From the NCBI RefSeq assembly GCF_029224025.1, contig NZ_CP119392.1, positions 3,681,001 to 3,745,000 of the forward strand: a stretch of 64,000 nt of DNA, given 5' to 3'. Position 1 is the stretch's first letter, and each line of letters starts with the position of its first letter. The notes under the pieces are model-generated. The model saw only the letters and a program-made list of their open reading frames with translations. It had not been told where the DNA came from and searched no databases. The position numbers and the translations under genes are program-made. This DNA comes from Rhodanobacter sp. AS-Z3. GTDB lineage: Bacteria > Pseudomonadota > Gammaproteobacteria > Xanthomonadales > Rhodanobacteraceae. Below, in pieces: positions 8,554-18,302 of this stretch.

Positions 8554-9060
8554 ATGAACATGATCAAGAACTTTGTCTTCATTCTGCACAACGGCATCCG
8601 GACCCCGCCAGGTGTGTTCCTCACTGACGTGCCGTTGCTTCAGCAGATCAACGATCCTGACTTTCATCCGAAGACGTATGAGTGGGAGAGCGACGGGAAG
8701 ATTTTTACGCGACCTATCGATGGTTGCGAAACATTGACGGCCCATCTTCTTCCAGATGGAAGCCGTATCGCCGTCCTCCAGAACGAGAACACCTACGGCC
8801 CCGACAATGTGGCGATTCTGGATGCCACGAATGGGCTATGTCAGCGCATCACAAACCCTTACCGGAACTCCCGCTTCTTCGTGGCTGGCGACAGGTTCTG
8901 GTTTGACTCGATCAGCATCAACCAGGGTGAGATCATCTTGCATATTCAAGTGCACCGCGAACTACCCGGAAAGCCATATGACTTCACGCCGTCCTATATG
9001 GCCACCTATAAGCCTGCACTCCTGAAACTGATACAACTGGAATGGAGGCCGCAGACTTGA
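8554..9060 (+). CDS. Hypothetical protein in immunity-gene array
   Basis: The 168-residue product is not recognised. It appears mostly beta-strand, with alternating hydrophobic residues in the stretches near SRIAVLQNENTYGPDN and GEIILHIQVHRELPG, and lacks export signals. The pattern of short strands with an ILDATNG segment resembles a WD/beta-propeller blade or a toxin-inhibitor beta-sheet, but this is only an impression. It starts 18 bp after the previous stop and the next gene begins within 3 bp of its stop, so it is probably part of one transcript. Confidence 0.55.
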   Translation: MNMIKNFVFILHNGIRTPPGVFLTDVPLLQQINDPDFHPKTYEWESDGKIFTRPIDGCETLTAHLLPDGSRIAVLQNENTYGPDNVAILDATNGLCQRITNPYRNSRFFVAGDRFWFDSISINQGEIILHIQVHRELPGKPYDFTPSYMATYKPALLKLIQLEWRPQT

Positions 9061-9062
9061 CG

Positions 9063-9395
9063 ATGTCACTCGATGATGAGAGCCGCGTCGACAAGGCCGC
9101 TATGGATTTGATTGAATCTGCCGCGATTCTTCGTGCCACGATCATTGCAATGGAAGAAGGCAGTGCATTGGCAGAGCTGTCCGAAGGATGGGGCCATGCC
9201 CGCCAGGTCGTGGACATGAGAGCGACACTGTCCGCATCCGCCCAAGAGCGCATCGAATCGGAGTTGCCATCGCTGCGATACTGGACTGCACCAGCAACGC
9301 CACACAGTCCGGCAACACACGGCTTCATCTGCGATATCGACAAGACAGGAATCTCATTTCCTGATTGTCTGTCACCGGGCAGTGCAACGACATGA
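9063..9395 (+). CDS. Hypothetical helical protein in immunity-gene array
   Basis: The 110-residue frame is largely alpha-helical by its residue pattern (DKAAMDLIESAAILRATI and the following helix). ATG 9063 comes directly after the previous stop (9058-9060) and has GGAGG at 9045-9049, a somewhat long spacing. ATG 9042 is an alternative that would overlap the upstream gene. No family recognised. Its size and setting suit an immunity protein; this is inference. Confidence 0.5.
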   Translation: MSLDDESRVDKAAMDLIESAAILRATIIAMEEGSALAELSEGWGHARQVVDMRATLSASAQERIESELPSLRYWTAPATPHSPATHGFICDIDKTGISFPDCLSPGSATT

Positions 9396-9405
9396 AAACT
9401 GGTCC

Positions 9406-9711
9406 ATGATCGACCGCGACGCAGTTTTGGCCTCAGTCAGATATGCGCGGAGCTTGCTTGCGGATCGCATGCACAGCAATCCCGGATATGAAATCTATAT
9501 CCATGCCAACGAGCAACTGACGCGCATGCTGCTGGAACTTGAGCTTCCGAGCATGCCCTTGGCCGCAGAGCGCGAATGGGTTGATCTAGGCCTTATGGCA
9601 GTCAAGGAACTCAATGACATCGACCGCGAGTTCGCGAGCGCACTCATGGACGCTGACTACGACTTCAAGCATGCCGACCAGCAGATAGAAGATAGCCATG
9701 ACGAAGTTTGA
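9406..9711 (+). CDS. Tsi6-family immunity protein
   Basis: The 101-residue helical protein resembles Tsi6, the Pseudomonas aeruginosa antidote to the NADase effector Tse6. It keeps the characteristic SNPGYEIYIHANEQLTRML block (Tsi6: PGYE...AEKQL), then GLMAVKELNDIDREFASAL, matching the second helical pair. Tsi6 binds and blocks the toxin domain in the cytoplasm. No Tse6-like toxin is encoded next to it in this window, so it looks like an orphan immunity gene giving protection against a neighbour's toxin. A GTG at 9382 would extend it by 8 residues. Its end overlaps the next gene by 14 bp. Confidence 0.75.
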   Translation: MIDRDAVLASVRYARSLLADRMHSNPGYEIYIHANEQLTRMLLELELPSMPLAAEREWVDLGLMAVKELNDIDREFASALMDADYDFKHADQQIEDSHDEV

Positions 9712-10138
9712 GGAAGTCTCGCGCTCACTACACCGTTGCCTTGGATTCCTGAGTCGCTGGGGATACACGCCGTGCACGGATGAAGTAGGCCACTCAGCCC
9801 TTCATGGCCATCAGTTGGTCGTTCAGTACCAGTCGACCGTAGCCGATAGGGAATTGCGTATCCATTTTTCACTGGCGACGACGACTCATGCGGAATGCTT
9901 CTCCGTGTTTGTCGGTACACGCGACGGGCAAGCGTTCTTCGTGAACGACTATCTGGCTCAACGCAGCGGCTGTGACGCCGCGCCGCCCTTGGTCAACTCG
10001 ACGCCCGAGCAGACTACCTCCGCATTCTGTTGCGCGGTCGCTACATGCCTGCAGCGGGAATTCGAAACGAGATTGGCTGATCTCTTGCAGGGCAGCACGT
10101 GGAACTTTGCCCCATTCGATTGGGTGTCCTACAAATAA
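9698..10138 (+). CDS. Hypothetical protein, last gene of immunity-gene array
   Basis: The 146-residue product overlaps the Tsi6-like gene by 14 bases, so the two are probably co-translated. It has no recognised domain, no signal peptide and no membrane segment. Several Cys residues occur (RCLGF, TPCTD, AFCCAVATCL). Position suggests either another antidote or an accessory to the Tsi6-like protein. No toxin gene follows it. Confidence 0.5.
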   Translation: MTKFEEVSRSLHRCLGFLSRWGYTPCTDEVGHSALHGHQLVVQYQSTVADRELRIHFSLATTTHAECFSVFVGTRDGQAFFVNDYLAQRSGCDAAPPLVNSTPEQTTSAFCCAVATCLQREFETRLADLLQGSTWNFAPFDWVSYK

Positions 10139-10531
10139 GTGTGATGCCCAACGGCGTAGTCGCGGCGCTCGACCTTGCCCGCCATCTGGCGACACTGGCC
10201 TGTCAGAACCTGACGATCGACCTGCGTTGCGTGCGTCTGGATTTACGACGGCTTCCTCGCGAATGGAGACACCCATCTCCCACCAAGCCGACAGGAAGCA
10301 GCATGTCGAAAGACTGACCAGCCCGAATGCCGGCTGCAGTATCTCAATCAACAAGTGGTAGTCAGGGTCCTTCGGACAATGTACTTATGGCCATCACGCG
10401 ATGCGCTCACATACGCGCAATAGCCCCGAACAAAGCGCACGGCAATCCCCCTCGCCCAGGAAGATTGCCACGCGTGCATTACGCAGCACACGCCGCGCAG
10501 CAAACCTGCGCGGCGTGCTTCGCTGGTGACG
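10139..10531. other. Gap between convergent gene sets, with a strong hairpin
   Basis: No convincing gene. A 57-codon frame (ATG 10144 to TGA 10317) begins six bases after the preceding stop and its first half shows high third-position GC, so it could be a gene remnant; no ribosome-binding site is seen. At 10489-10517 a perfect 12-bp stem (CACGCCGCGCAG / CTGCGCGGCGTG, 5-nt loop) lies between the convergent transcripts. It lacks a clear T-tract on either side, so it may only slow or protect transcript ends. Confidence 0.5.
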
Positions 10532-11686
10532 TCAGCCGTTGCCTTGCTCGAAATACAGCATCGTCATGCCTTCACCGGGAACAGTCTTCCGCCCGGTGAG
10601 CGTAGCGATGCCGTCGGTCGACAGGCGCAAGATCCACGCCATCACCCACGGTGGCCCGTTGCCATCGAGCCCAAGCATGCAGCGCAATTCGCCATACAAC
10701 GGTTGGCCGGTATCAGCGTGGTGTCCGATCGGTCGCTGACGAAAGCGTCGTTGCACGATCCAGCGTCGTGGTCGCGGCAGCTCCATCAGCTCGGCCGTGG
10801 TTGGCGCCAGCAGCAGGCCGCTACCGGAATGGCCGTCAGCCGCCTTGGCTACCCAGCGTTCGGGTTCGGGCCAGCCACGTGCGTCATCCGCACAGTCTTC
10901 GACCCAGTGACAAGCCTCGTGTGCCTGCAGCGCCTGCCCGGCAAGACTGCCCTTGGATATTCGCTCGTACCATGCCGGATGACTGTGCCAGGTCATCTGG
11001 TCGGCAGCCATCAAGGTTGCCTCGGCACGCAGGCGGTCAATGGGCGCCAGATCAGACAGGATCAGCCGGTTCCACACATGCCGGTATTCACGCGCACTGC
11101 CCGGATGACGCAACCGGCGGTTTGCGGAAAGTAGGTCACGCCAGTCGTGCACATCCACTTGCCACCAATGCCTTGCTGCATTCAGATCAGGCCAGGTCGA
11201 GCGTTCGCGCGGACGATCCTCGACCAGCACGGTGTCTGCATGCGACGCCACCCATGGACGTAGTTGCTCTACCCAGTTGCTGCCGTGTGGCAACGGGTCG
11301 TGCGGCAACCAGTTCGGTGGGAGCCGGTGGATCTGGCGCTGCGCAAGATGCAAGGTGTGGAACGTGGGCAACATCGAGGTAAACGCCTGAATTTCCACCC
11401 ACGCCAGATCGAATGGCTGGCTGGCACTTTCCACAAAGGCCATGTCCAGCGCCAGCACATCGGCAGGAATCTTCGGCCAGCTACCTCCACGATGGCGCAG
11501 CTGCGGCTGGAGCCCTGCCAGCAGGCTGGTCAGCTTGAGCTGCAAGGCCTGCCGCAATGCCTCGTTGCCAACCGCGTAGTGATCGGAGAGTTGCTGCAAC
11601 GGAAGGTGTGGCGCCCCGGTGTGGGCCAGCGACTGAGCCAAGGCACTACCCAGCGAATGCAGTTGCAATGACGGCACGGCGTTCAT
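10532..11686 (-). CDS. ATP-grasp-like protein paired with a GCS2-type ligase
   Basis: The 384-residue protein has a C-terminal part (from about residue 270) that resembles circularly permuted ATP-grasp ligases: RWVAKAADGHSGSGLLLA (nucleotide-binding lysine and Gly-rich loop), RWIVQRRF, GELRCMLGL and a final RLSTDGIATLTGRK. Such enzymes make amide bonds through acyl phosphates. Its ATG overlaps the stop of the upstream ligase gene (ATGA), so the two proteins are made together. The frame is open 26 codons further upstream, but that would overlap the ligase. The substrate is unknown; family assignment is by motif only. Confidence 0.6.
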   Translation of the reverse strand: MNAVPSLQLHSLGSALAQSLAHTGAPHLPLQQLSDHYAVGNEALRQALQLKLTSLLAGLQPQLRHRGGSWPKIPADVLALDMAFVESASQPFDLAWVEIQAFTSMLPTFHTLHLAQRQIHRLPPNWLPHDPLPHGSNWVEQLRPWVASHADTVLVEDRPRERSTWPDLNAARHWWQVDVHDWRDLLSANRRLRHPGSAREYRHVWNRLILSDLAPIDRLRAEATLMAADQMTWHSHPAWYERISKGSLAGQALQAHEACHWVEDCADDARGWPEPERWVAKAADGHSGSGLLLAPTTAELMELPRPRRWIVQRRFRQRPIGHHADTGQPLYGELRCMLGLDGNGPPWVMAWILRLSTDGIATLTGRKTVPGEGMTMLYFEQGNG

Positions 11687-12813
11687 CGCCAGCCTCCCGC
11701 TTGCGGCAACGCAGGCAGACAGTCCGCGCTGGATTCCATCATCCAGCGCAAGGTGGTCGGCCAATCAGCATCGCTGGCGGCGCGTGCACGCAACCGATCG
11801 GCAAAGCTGCCCTCGTCCAGCGCATCAGCAAGCTCGCGTGCCCAGTAGTTGCATTCGGCGGCGTGGGCAGACTGCGGTGCCAGACGGGCCCACCAGCGCG
11901 CGAATCGCGTCGGCGTATCGCAGGCTTCGTCGCGATCCCAGTCGATCCACTGCGCACGCAACCCGTGGCGTCTGGCCCGCCACTTGTTCTCGTCAATGCA
12001 CGCGCGTGACCACACGGCACCGGCGCGGCCGTTCTGAAGGTCCTGCAGAATCGCTTGAGTCTCCCACGCGAGCAAGGTGGCGATCAAACCGATACGTCGT
12101 AACTGCGGATGCGTATCCATGATGCGCACTTCCAGCGTGCCGTAGCGATGATGCAGGCGCAGGTCCTGCCATAACGCCTGCTCCGGCCCGATGCAACCAA
12201 CACCGCGCAGCCGCTGCACATGCTCCGTGTAAGCGTCGTCGCTGTCCCATGCATCGGGCGTCCCCATGCGCGGATAGCGATCCAGCAAACTGTGTCGCCA
12301 TGACTGCAGTCCGGTATCGTTGCCGTCAAGAAATGGCGAGCTGGCCGACAGCGCCAACACTTCCGGCAATACGTGCCGCAAGCGATTCATCACCGCCATG
12401 CGCGGCGCACCCACCGGCAAACCCAGATGCAGATGCATGCCGAAGCTGAAGGCACTGCGGGCGACGTCCTGGTACTCCTGCACCAGCGCGGCGTAGTGCG
12501 GAAAAGCCGCACCCAGATGCATCGGCTGTGCTTGCCACTTTGCCGTGGGATGCAGACCGGCCACGATGATCGACTGTCCCTGCGCTGCCGCTCGACGCCG
12601 CGCCTGCATGCGTAGCGCATCCAGCGCCGACAGCAGATCCGGAACGCTGCGGCAGACCCGGGTTTTCAACTCGATCACGCAGCGGTGGATCTCCCGATCC
12701 AGTTCGCCCTCGGGCAAGGCAAGCTGCACCGCATCCCGCGTAAGATCGTGCGCCACCAACTCGCCACGACTGTCAACAATCTGTACTTCTTCTTCAATAC
12801 CAAGCGTAAGCAT
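11683..12813 (-). CDS. Carboxylate-amine ligase of the glutamate-cysteine ligase 2 (GCS2/YbdK) family
   Basis: The 376-residue protein begins with LTLGIEEEVQIVD, the GCS2 hallmark with metal-binding Glu residues, and contains AFSFGMHLHLGLP (HxHxG-type motif) and the active-site RYGTLEVRIMD segment. YbdK relatives show weak glutamate-cysteine ligase activity, and homologues linked to ATP-grasp genes are predicted to make small peptides or amides. The ATG at 12813 has a strong AAGGAGAG upstream. It is followed by the ATP-grasp-like gene with a 4-base overlap. A true glutathione role is not assured. Confidence 0.85.
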   Translation of the reverse strand: MLTLGIEEEVQIVDSRGELVAHDLTRDAVQLALPEGELDREIHRCVIELKTRVCRSVPDLLSALDALRMQARRRAAAQGQSIIVAGLHPTAKWQAQPMHLGAAFPHYAALVQEYQDVARSAFSFGMHLHLGLPVGAPRMAVMNRLRHVLPEVLALSASSPFLDGNDTGLQSWRHSLLDRYPRMGTPDAWDSDDAYTEHVQRLRGVGCIGPEQALWQDLRLHHRYGTLEVRIMDTHPQLRRIGLIATLLAWETQAILQDLQNGRAGAVWSRACIDENKWRARRHGLRAQWIDWDRDEACDTPTRFARWWARLAPQSAHAAECNYWARELADALDEGSFADRLRARAASDADWPTTLRWMMESSADCLPALPQAGGWR

Positions 12814-12930
12814 GAACCCTCTCCTTCCGTTGTAGGAGGGGCCATGAAACACTGGCGTGGTCGCAGCGTACGAGGATGGCTTCGCAGGGCCATCAACCGA
12901 CAACGACAAATGCGAACTACTGCCGCTTGC

Positions 12931-13752
12931 TCAGCGGCAAGCACCGCTGACGCGGTCGCGTGACTCCAGATCTTGTGCGGTGAAAACCTGCGCATAACCG
13001 GCTTGTTCGAGCAGCGCACGAACCGACGCCCCCTGGTCCCAGCCATGCTCGAACAGCAACCAGCCAGCGGGGCGAAGATGGCTGCATGCGGCGGCGATGA
13101 TGCGACGGATATCGTCCAGGCCGTCCGCGCCCGAAGCCAGCGCACTGGCTGGCTCAAAGCGCAAATCCCCTAGCTCCAGGTGCGGATCATCCGCTTCGAT
13201 ATACGGCGGGTTGGACGCAATCAGATCGAACTGCCGGCCAGCCAGCGGCACCAGCCAGTCACCGTGCAGGAAGCTCACGTTGCCGATGCGGTGTCGCTGC
13301 GCATTGCGTTGGGCCACCGCCAATGCAGCCGCACTGGCGTCCGTGGCAACCACCTTTGCCAGCGGACGCTCGCGAGCGATAGCCAGTGCGATCGCTCCAC
13401 TGCCCGTACCCAGATCGACCACGTCACAGAGGGCATCAAGCGGCAACCGCTGCAGCGCAAGTTCGACCAGCAGCTCGGTTTCCGGGCGCGGGATCAGGGT
13501 CGCTGGCGTGACTTCCAGATCCAGCGTCCAGAAGCCACGGCGACCGATGATGTAAGCGACCGGCTCGCCGGCGGCGCGACGCGCGACCAGCGAAGCAAAG
13601 GCCGTCTGGACGTCCATCGAAAGCTCGTCGCTGGCATGCGTGAACAGCCAGCTTCGCGGCTGCTGCAAAACATACAGCAACAGCAGCTCGGCATCCACGC
13701 GTTCGCCGAGCTGTTCGGTGGCTGCAACCAGCGCACCACGCACATCAGGCAT
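12931..13752 (-). CDS. prmC: Peptide chain release factor N5-glutamine methyltransferase
   Basis: PrmC (HemK) methylates the Gln of the GGQ motif in release factors RF1 and RF2, which is needed for efficient termination. The 273-residue protein has the N-terminal helical domain, then a Rossmann methyltransferase with [16 protein letters not shown] (SAM loop), [13 protein letters not shown], and the catalytic [12 protein letters not shown] motif. The ATG overlaps the end of the large membrane-protein gene upstream by 8 bases, so the two may be co-transcribed. In many genomes prmC follows prfA; here it does not. Confidence 0.95.
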   Translation of the reverse strand: MPDVRGALVAATEQLGERVDAELLLLYVLQQPRSWLFTHASDELSMDVQTAFASLVARRAAGEPVAYIIGRRGFWTLDLEVTPATLIPRPETELLVELALQRLPLDALCDVVDLGTGSGAIALAIARERPLAKVVATDASAAALAVAQRNAQRHRIGNVSFLHGDWLVPLAGRQFDLIASNPPYIEADDPHLELGDLRFEPASALASGADGLDDIRRIIAAACSHLRPAGWLLFEHGWDQGASVRALLEQAGYAQVFTAQDLESRDRVSGACR

Positions 13753-16700
13753 GTGGCGGCTCCGGATTGGAGGGCGGCAATTGCGGCGGTGTCACGCCCA
13801 CCTTCGGCACCGGCTTGCGCCAGTAGCCGCCATGCGTCCACGACTGGAACGCCCATTGCAGCCAGCCGATCAGTGCATTGGCCAACCACAACGCCCACGC
13901 CAGCATCGCCAGTTTGTAGTACCACAGCGAAACACTGAGCACGCCGCAGCTGGGCAGCAAGCCGGTGCTCTGATCAGCAAACCAGCGCAGGCTGGATGCC
14001 ATGGAGCCATTGCCGGCGACATGCATGTCCGGCAACCCGAGCAAGCCCGTCGGCACGGCTCCGATCAGCACCAACAAGGCCAACACGGTGAGTGCGGCCA
14101 GCCCGGCTTGTTGCAGATTGAAGAGCGTCACACTGCCCTGTTCCGCTGGCAGACGGCGCGCGCGTAAACCCAGCAGGATCAGCCAGAACACCACCAGCGC
14201 ATAGGCACTCCAGGCAAACGCGGAGAAACCCAGGCCGAGCAGCAGCCAATGTCGGAACCGCAGCGGCGTGGGCGCGAAGCGACCGAGCAACCAGGCAGCG
14301 AGCAACAACACCACCAGCTGCGACCAGTACAGCACGGCCGGGCCGGTCGTCGGTCCCCACGTCCACAGCACCCAGCGATCCTGCGGCAACTGCAGGTCGA
14401 GATCGATGTTCGCCACCGGAGCGTGCAGCGCGAATATTGGCGTGCGCGTTTGCCACGTGATGCCATGCGGTTCCCGCAGATGCACGGTGTAGACATGCGC
14501 AGCGGGCAGCAGCGGCAGACTGAGTTTGCCGTCGCGTATCGCCAGGTTGATCGCCTCGCCGTCGCGGTCCGCACCCAGCAACTCGGCACCGGCGGGAAGA
14601 TCGATTACGTGTTCGCCACCACGGGTACTACGCGCACGCAACGTCAGCGTGGTTTCGCTGGCGCGCTCGCCGACGGCGCTGGTCATCTGCACACCATCGA
14701 AGGCCAGACTGTCGCCGGCGATCGCCTGCGGTTGAGTGAAGGCCATTTGCAAGGTTTCACCGGGCAACGGCTGATACAGCAAGCCATCGTCGTTGGCACT
14801 CGTCGGCACACCCTTCGCATCCACATGCCACATCGACGCGGCCTGAATCTGCCACACCTCGGCACGATCACCCAGTGATGGCGCGTTGAGTGCCAGCTGG
14901 GCGACGTGATCCAGCCGACTTGTCCAGGTGACCGCTGCGCTGTTGGCATTGAAGGTGATGTTGATGCGGCCATCCTTGACCAGTACATCCTCGCCCAACG
15001 GATGCTCCCCGGGCAGCAGCGGCAGGCTGATGCTGAAACCACCATCGCGCGGAGCGATACGCTCAACCTTGTTCAGTACGGTCCAGTCCAGACCCAGTTG
15101 CAGGGTTCGGGTCAGCCGCACGTAGGGCGGAAAATTCTGCACCACGGCGAGGCTGTTGTTGTCATTGCTGGCACGCACGCGGTGCAGCGCAATGCTGTCG
15201 CCCAGCGACCGACCGTCATCGACGCCACTCAGCGACCAGCCCGCTGCGTTGAAGTTGATGCGTAGCGGACGAAGCCCAAAACTCAGGCTTGCCGTGTCCG
15301 TGCTGCCGAGGCGGTAACGCAAGGCAATCTTGTGCACGCCTCGGTCCAGCCGCACCAGCAACTGCTCGCCACGCCGTGCAAGTGCTGGATTGGCATGGCC
15401 ATCCACGGCGACATCGATAAGCTGCAGCGTGTCGTCCGCCTGCGGCATCGGCACCGCCACCGGAACACCGACATGGGCTTCCAGATCTACCGCAAGCACA
15501 TCCCCGGTTACCTGCAGTTGCGCCTCAGCCAGCTCGGCACAAGCGGGCACGCACTTGGGCATCTCGGTGAGCCGGTTGCGCAACTGTCCGAGAAGTTGTG
15601 GGTCCGGCAAGCTCTGCGCCTGCGCACCATGCGGCAGCAGCAGCGCGAGCAACAACGCCGTGCCCGCCACACTTTTACTGCCACGCAAGTTTCGCCAGTG
15701 CATGCGTGCTGTCGGCAACAGCATCGACGCCAGACGAGCGAGCAGGACGGCAAGCAAGCCAACCATGACCAGGCGAAGCAGGCGTACCAGCCATGCGGGC
15801 GCAATCAGCAAGCGCGTGGCCTGCTCCGTAACGACCGGACCGGACCAACCCAGCTGATAGTTGTTGCCCTGATCCCACGACGGCATGCCGGCACCGGCCT
15901 GAACCACGTTGCGCGTATCGACGTCACGGCGAACATCGGCAGCTTTGCCACCGAGATTCTGCACCGCCGAAACAGATGCCGTGAGGCCACCCAGGATGGC
16001 GCCGGAGTCATCACGGGATGACATGGCCGGCGCGGCAGTCACGCTATCGAGCATCGGTGCGGGCGGAGCAGGTGGCGCCGGTGGTGGGGCTGGCATTCCT
16101 TCCTGCTCTTTCTGCAACACAGGCTCATTGAAGTTCGCTTGTACCACGCGCTCGTGGCTGCCGTTTTCGAGTTGCGGATGCAAGGCGTATTGCAGCTCAG
16201 CCGCTGCAAATGGCAAGGTCCACAGCACCGCCAGCGCAAAGCCGGCCAGCGCGCCGAAGCGTGCCGCGCTGCGCAACCGGCCATCAGGCAACGCCCGCAG
16301 CAGCAACCCAAGTGCCAACGCGGTGGCCACGGTCCACAGCGGCACGCCGCTCTCGTGCTTGGCGAGGGCAAGAAATCCTGCCGCCAACAGTGCCCACGGC
16401 CATCCCAGCAAACGACCCGCCAGCAGCGCAATCACGGCGACCACGAACAGGTCGAGCAGATTCCATTGCGCCACCCACGAGTCGGGTGAGTGGTCCGCGC
16501 CGATCGCACCGAGCAAACGGTAGCCGAATGGCAAGTGCAAGGTCGCGTCGATGCTTTCCAGCGGCACCTGCCAGCCCGCACTGGGAAGGCTGCCGGCATG
16601 CGTGGGCAGACTCAGCCCGGCACTGAGATTGATGTTTTGTTCGCGCACTTCGACGCCACTACGGCCCTGCCCGCCCTTGCTGATCAGCAAGGGTTGCCCA

Positions 16701-17890
16701 TCCTGGCTGACCCGCTGCAATTGCCACGGCGAGGCAACGTCCAGCCGTTGGCGATGACGCAATTCGCCGGTGAGGTGGTCGGCAACACTGAGTCCACCGC
16801 CATCAAAATTCAGCCACAGCTGGCGCTGCAAATGCAATTGGTCACCCTTGCCACCTTCATCGCCACGCGTGCCCTGCTCGATCGCCAGCCCGGCGTGGTC
16901 ATCCAGCGCGAATGCGGGCAGCTGACTCCACACGGCGGGCACGCCCGCTTGCGCCGCATCGGTGGCGTTGCCTTCGACGCGCGTGCTGCGCAATGAGGCA
17001 TCGTCGTCGTAGCTCCACACTTCCTGCCGCGGCCACGGCGCCGCCGGCAGTTTCAACGCCACCCTGGACAGTGGCGCGATGCTGCGTGCGGCCAGCGTGA
17101 TCGTCCATTGCCCCGGACGCAGTTGCACACGCAACTGCCCGTCGTTATCCAGTCGGGCCGGCAGTTCGCCGGCCAATGACGTAGCAACAAAACCTTCAGG
17201 CAACACCGGGCCAAGTACCTGCTCGCGTGCGCTGCCGGTGACGTTGAACTGCAACTGGGTCTGCAAGGTTGCCGGCAAGCCATCTTGCAAGCGGCGATAG
17301 ACACGCAGCGACAACGCATCGGCGGCGCGCTGCGCGGCGGCAGCTTCACCCAGGGTCAGTTGCTCGCCATTGCGCTCGATCCGCGTCACTGCCGCGCCGT
17401 CCACCATCAGCGTGACCAGACCGATTGCCGCCGGCACGCGCAGGCGCGCGGGGCGCGCGGTCCACGGCAGGTCGCCGCTCAATTCGTAGTCGCCCGGGTT
17501 CAGCCACAACATCGGTTGACCATTGCGTTGCAGCACCGTAGCCAGCTGCTTGTTCGCCATGACTTGCTGTGGCCAGTTCCTCGCATCACCGGGCAACGCC
17601 ACCCAGCCGGCGGCATCCACGTGCACATCGAGAGCGAAGCGGGCGCCATCCTTGCCGGCATCGAGGGTCAAGCGACCCGGCCACGCACATTGCCAACTGC
17701 CAGACCCAGGCGCCTGGTTGGCCAGGAACGGACAGTCGTGCTGCGGCATGTCGTGCAGCACCCAGCCCTGCCAATCGCGCAATGCCGGTGGAATGTCCTG
17801 TGCAGGCAGGGGCGCTGCCAACAACAGCCACAACCCGACCAAGCCCACCAAGCCCACCAAGCCTGACCACTTCGGCAATCGACCACGCAT
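13745..17890 (-). CDS. Very large multi-domain membrane protein of unknown function
   Basis: The product is 1381 residues. It has a signal peptide (MRGRLPKW, then a GLV repeat, ending [11 protein letters not shown]), a long beta-rich exported region (about 30-490), a cluster of membrane segments near 500-590, a Pro/Ala linker ([13 protein letters not shown]), one further membrane segment, a second beta-rich region (about 750-1180) and a final group of membrane segments, ending Pro-rich. No enzymatic motif is recognised. The layout suggests an inner-membrane protein with two large periplasmic beta-sandwich domains. ATG 17890 is chosen because GGGAGA precedes it and it opens a good signal peptide; the frame is open 25 codons further. 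A 9-base repeat lies in the signal sequence. Confidence 0.75.
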   Translation of the reverse strand: MRGRLPKWSGLVGLVGLVGLWLLLAAPLPAQDIPPALRDWQGWVLHDMPQHDCPFLANQAPGSGSWQCAWPGRLTLDAGKDGARFALDVHVDAAGWVALPGDARNWPQQVMANKQLATVLQRNGQPMLWLNPGDYELSGDLPWTARPARLRVPAAIGLVTLMVDGAAVTRIERNGEQLTLGEAAAAQRAADALSLRVYRRLQDGLPATLQTQLQFNVTGSAREQVLGPVLPEGFVATSLAGELPARLDNDGQLRVQLRPGQWTITLAARSIAPLSRVALKLPAAPWPRQEVWSYDDDASLRSTRVEGNATDAAQAGVPAVWSQLPAFALDDHAGLAIEQGTRGDEGGKGDQLHLQRQLWLNFDGGGLSVADHLTGELRHRQRLDVASPWQLQRVSQDGQPLLISKGGQGRSGVEVREQNINLSAGLSLPTHAGSLPSAGWQVPLESIDATLHLPFGYRLLGAIGADHSPDSWVAQWNLLDLFVVAVIALLAGRLLGWPWALLAAGFLALAKHESGVPLWTVATALALGLLLRALPDGRLRSAARFGALAGFALAVLWTLPFAAAELQYALHPQLENGSHERVVQANFNEPVLQKEQEGMPAPPPAPPAPPAPMLDSVTAAPAMSSRDDSGAILGGLTASVSAVQNLGGKAADVRRDVDTRNVVQAGAGMPSWDQGNNYQLGWSGPVVTEQATRLLIAPAWLVRLLRLVMVGLLAVLLARLASMLLPTARMHWRNLRGSKSVAGTALLLALLLPHGAQAQSLPDPQLLGQLRNRLTEMPKCVPACAELAEAQLQVTGDVLAVDLEAHVGVPVAVPMPQADDTLQLIDVAVDGHANPALARRGEQLLVRLDRGVHKIALRYRLGSTDTASLSFGLRPLRINFNAAGWSLSGVDDGRSLGDSIALHRVRASNDNNSLAVVQNFPPYVRLTRTLQLGLDWTVLNKVERIAPRDGGFSISLPLLPGEHPLGEDVLVKDGRINITFNANSAAVTWTSRLDHVAQLALNAPSLGDRAEVWQIQAASMWHVDAKGVPTSANDDGLLYQPLPGETLQMAFTQPQAIAGDSLAFDGVQMTSAVGERASETTLTLRARSTRGGEHVIDLPAGAELLGADRDGEAINLAIRDGKLSLPLLPAAHVYTVHLREPHGITWQTRTPIFALHAPVANIDLDLQLPQDRWVLWTWGPTTGPAVLYWSQLVVLLLAAWLLGRFAPTPLRFRHWLLLGLGFSAFAWSAYALVVFWLILLGLRARRLPAEQGSVTLFNLQQAGLAALTVLALLVLIGAVPTGLLGLPDMHVAGNGSMASSLRWFADQSTGLLPSCGVLSVSLWYYKLAMLAWALWLANALIGWLQWAFQSWTHGGYWRKPVPKVGVTPPQLPPSNPEPPHA
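17838..17864 (-). repeat. Three tandem 9-bp units within a signal-peptide coding region
   Basis: The unit ACCAAGCCC (plus strand) occurs three times in a row, the last with one change, encoding a Gly-Leu-Val repeat in the hydrophobic core of the signal peptide. Being a multiple of three, slippage would lengthen or shorten the core without shifting the frame. Confidence 0.85.
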
Positions 17891-18302
17891 GCGCTTTCTC
17901 CCTGTGTGCCCACTGGCCGGCACAGTGTAGGTGGAACACGGCAGGCTCACATCGACGCCCACCAATCATGGCCGCCACGCCGACCCCACGCAGCAGCCTT
18001 CACCCAGGTAGAACGCAGCAGCAAGCGCAACGGGGTTGATCGCCAGCGTACAAGTGATGCGACCCAGTGGCACACGGAGGAAGCAGCGGCGACGAATGGG
18101 ATCGACGAACCACCGGCATCCAACCTGTTCGGGTAACTTCGATGACGGCGCTGGCCGAGGTGCCATGGCGCAACGGGATGCAACACGGGCCACCTGCTGA
18201 TCGCCAGCCGAAGCGTATCCATGCCAGCCAACGCAGCTTGGCTAAGCTAACGTGAGCCGGCACAGCCGCTTTGCGCGGGTGCGCGCGCGCTTTCTGCAGT
18301 GA
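17891..18302. other. 412-bp gap with no supported gene
   Basis: Several overlapping frames of 75 to 94 codons exist on the minus strand, none with a good ribosome-binding site, recognisable domain or clear codon bias over the others. One (17966-18193) reads like protein in its second half (RITCTLAINPVALAAAFYLG), so a decayed gene is possible. The purine-rich GGGAGAAAG before 17890 belongs to the large membrane-protein gene. Confidence 0.5.

Noticed and set aside
4571..10138. Prophage or integrative element
   Set aside because: No integrase, tRNA-linked attachment site or phage structural gene; the island is better explained by toxin-immunity genes and one IS.
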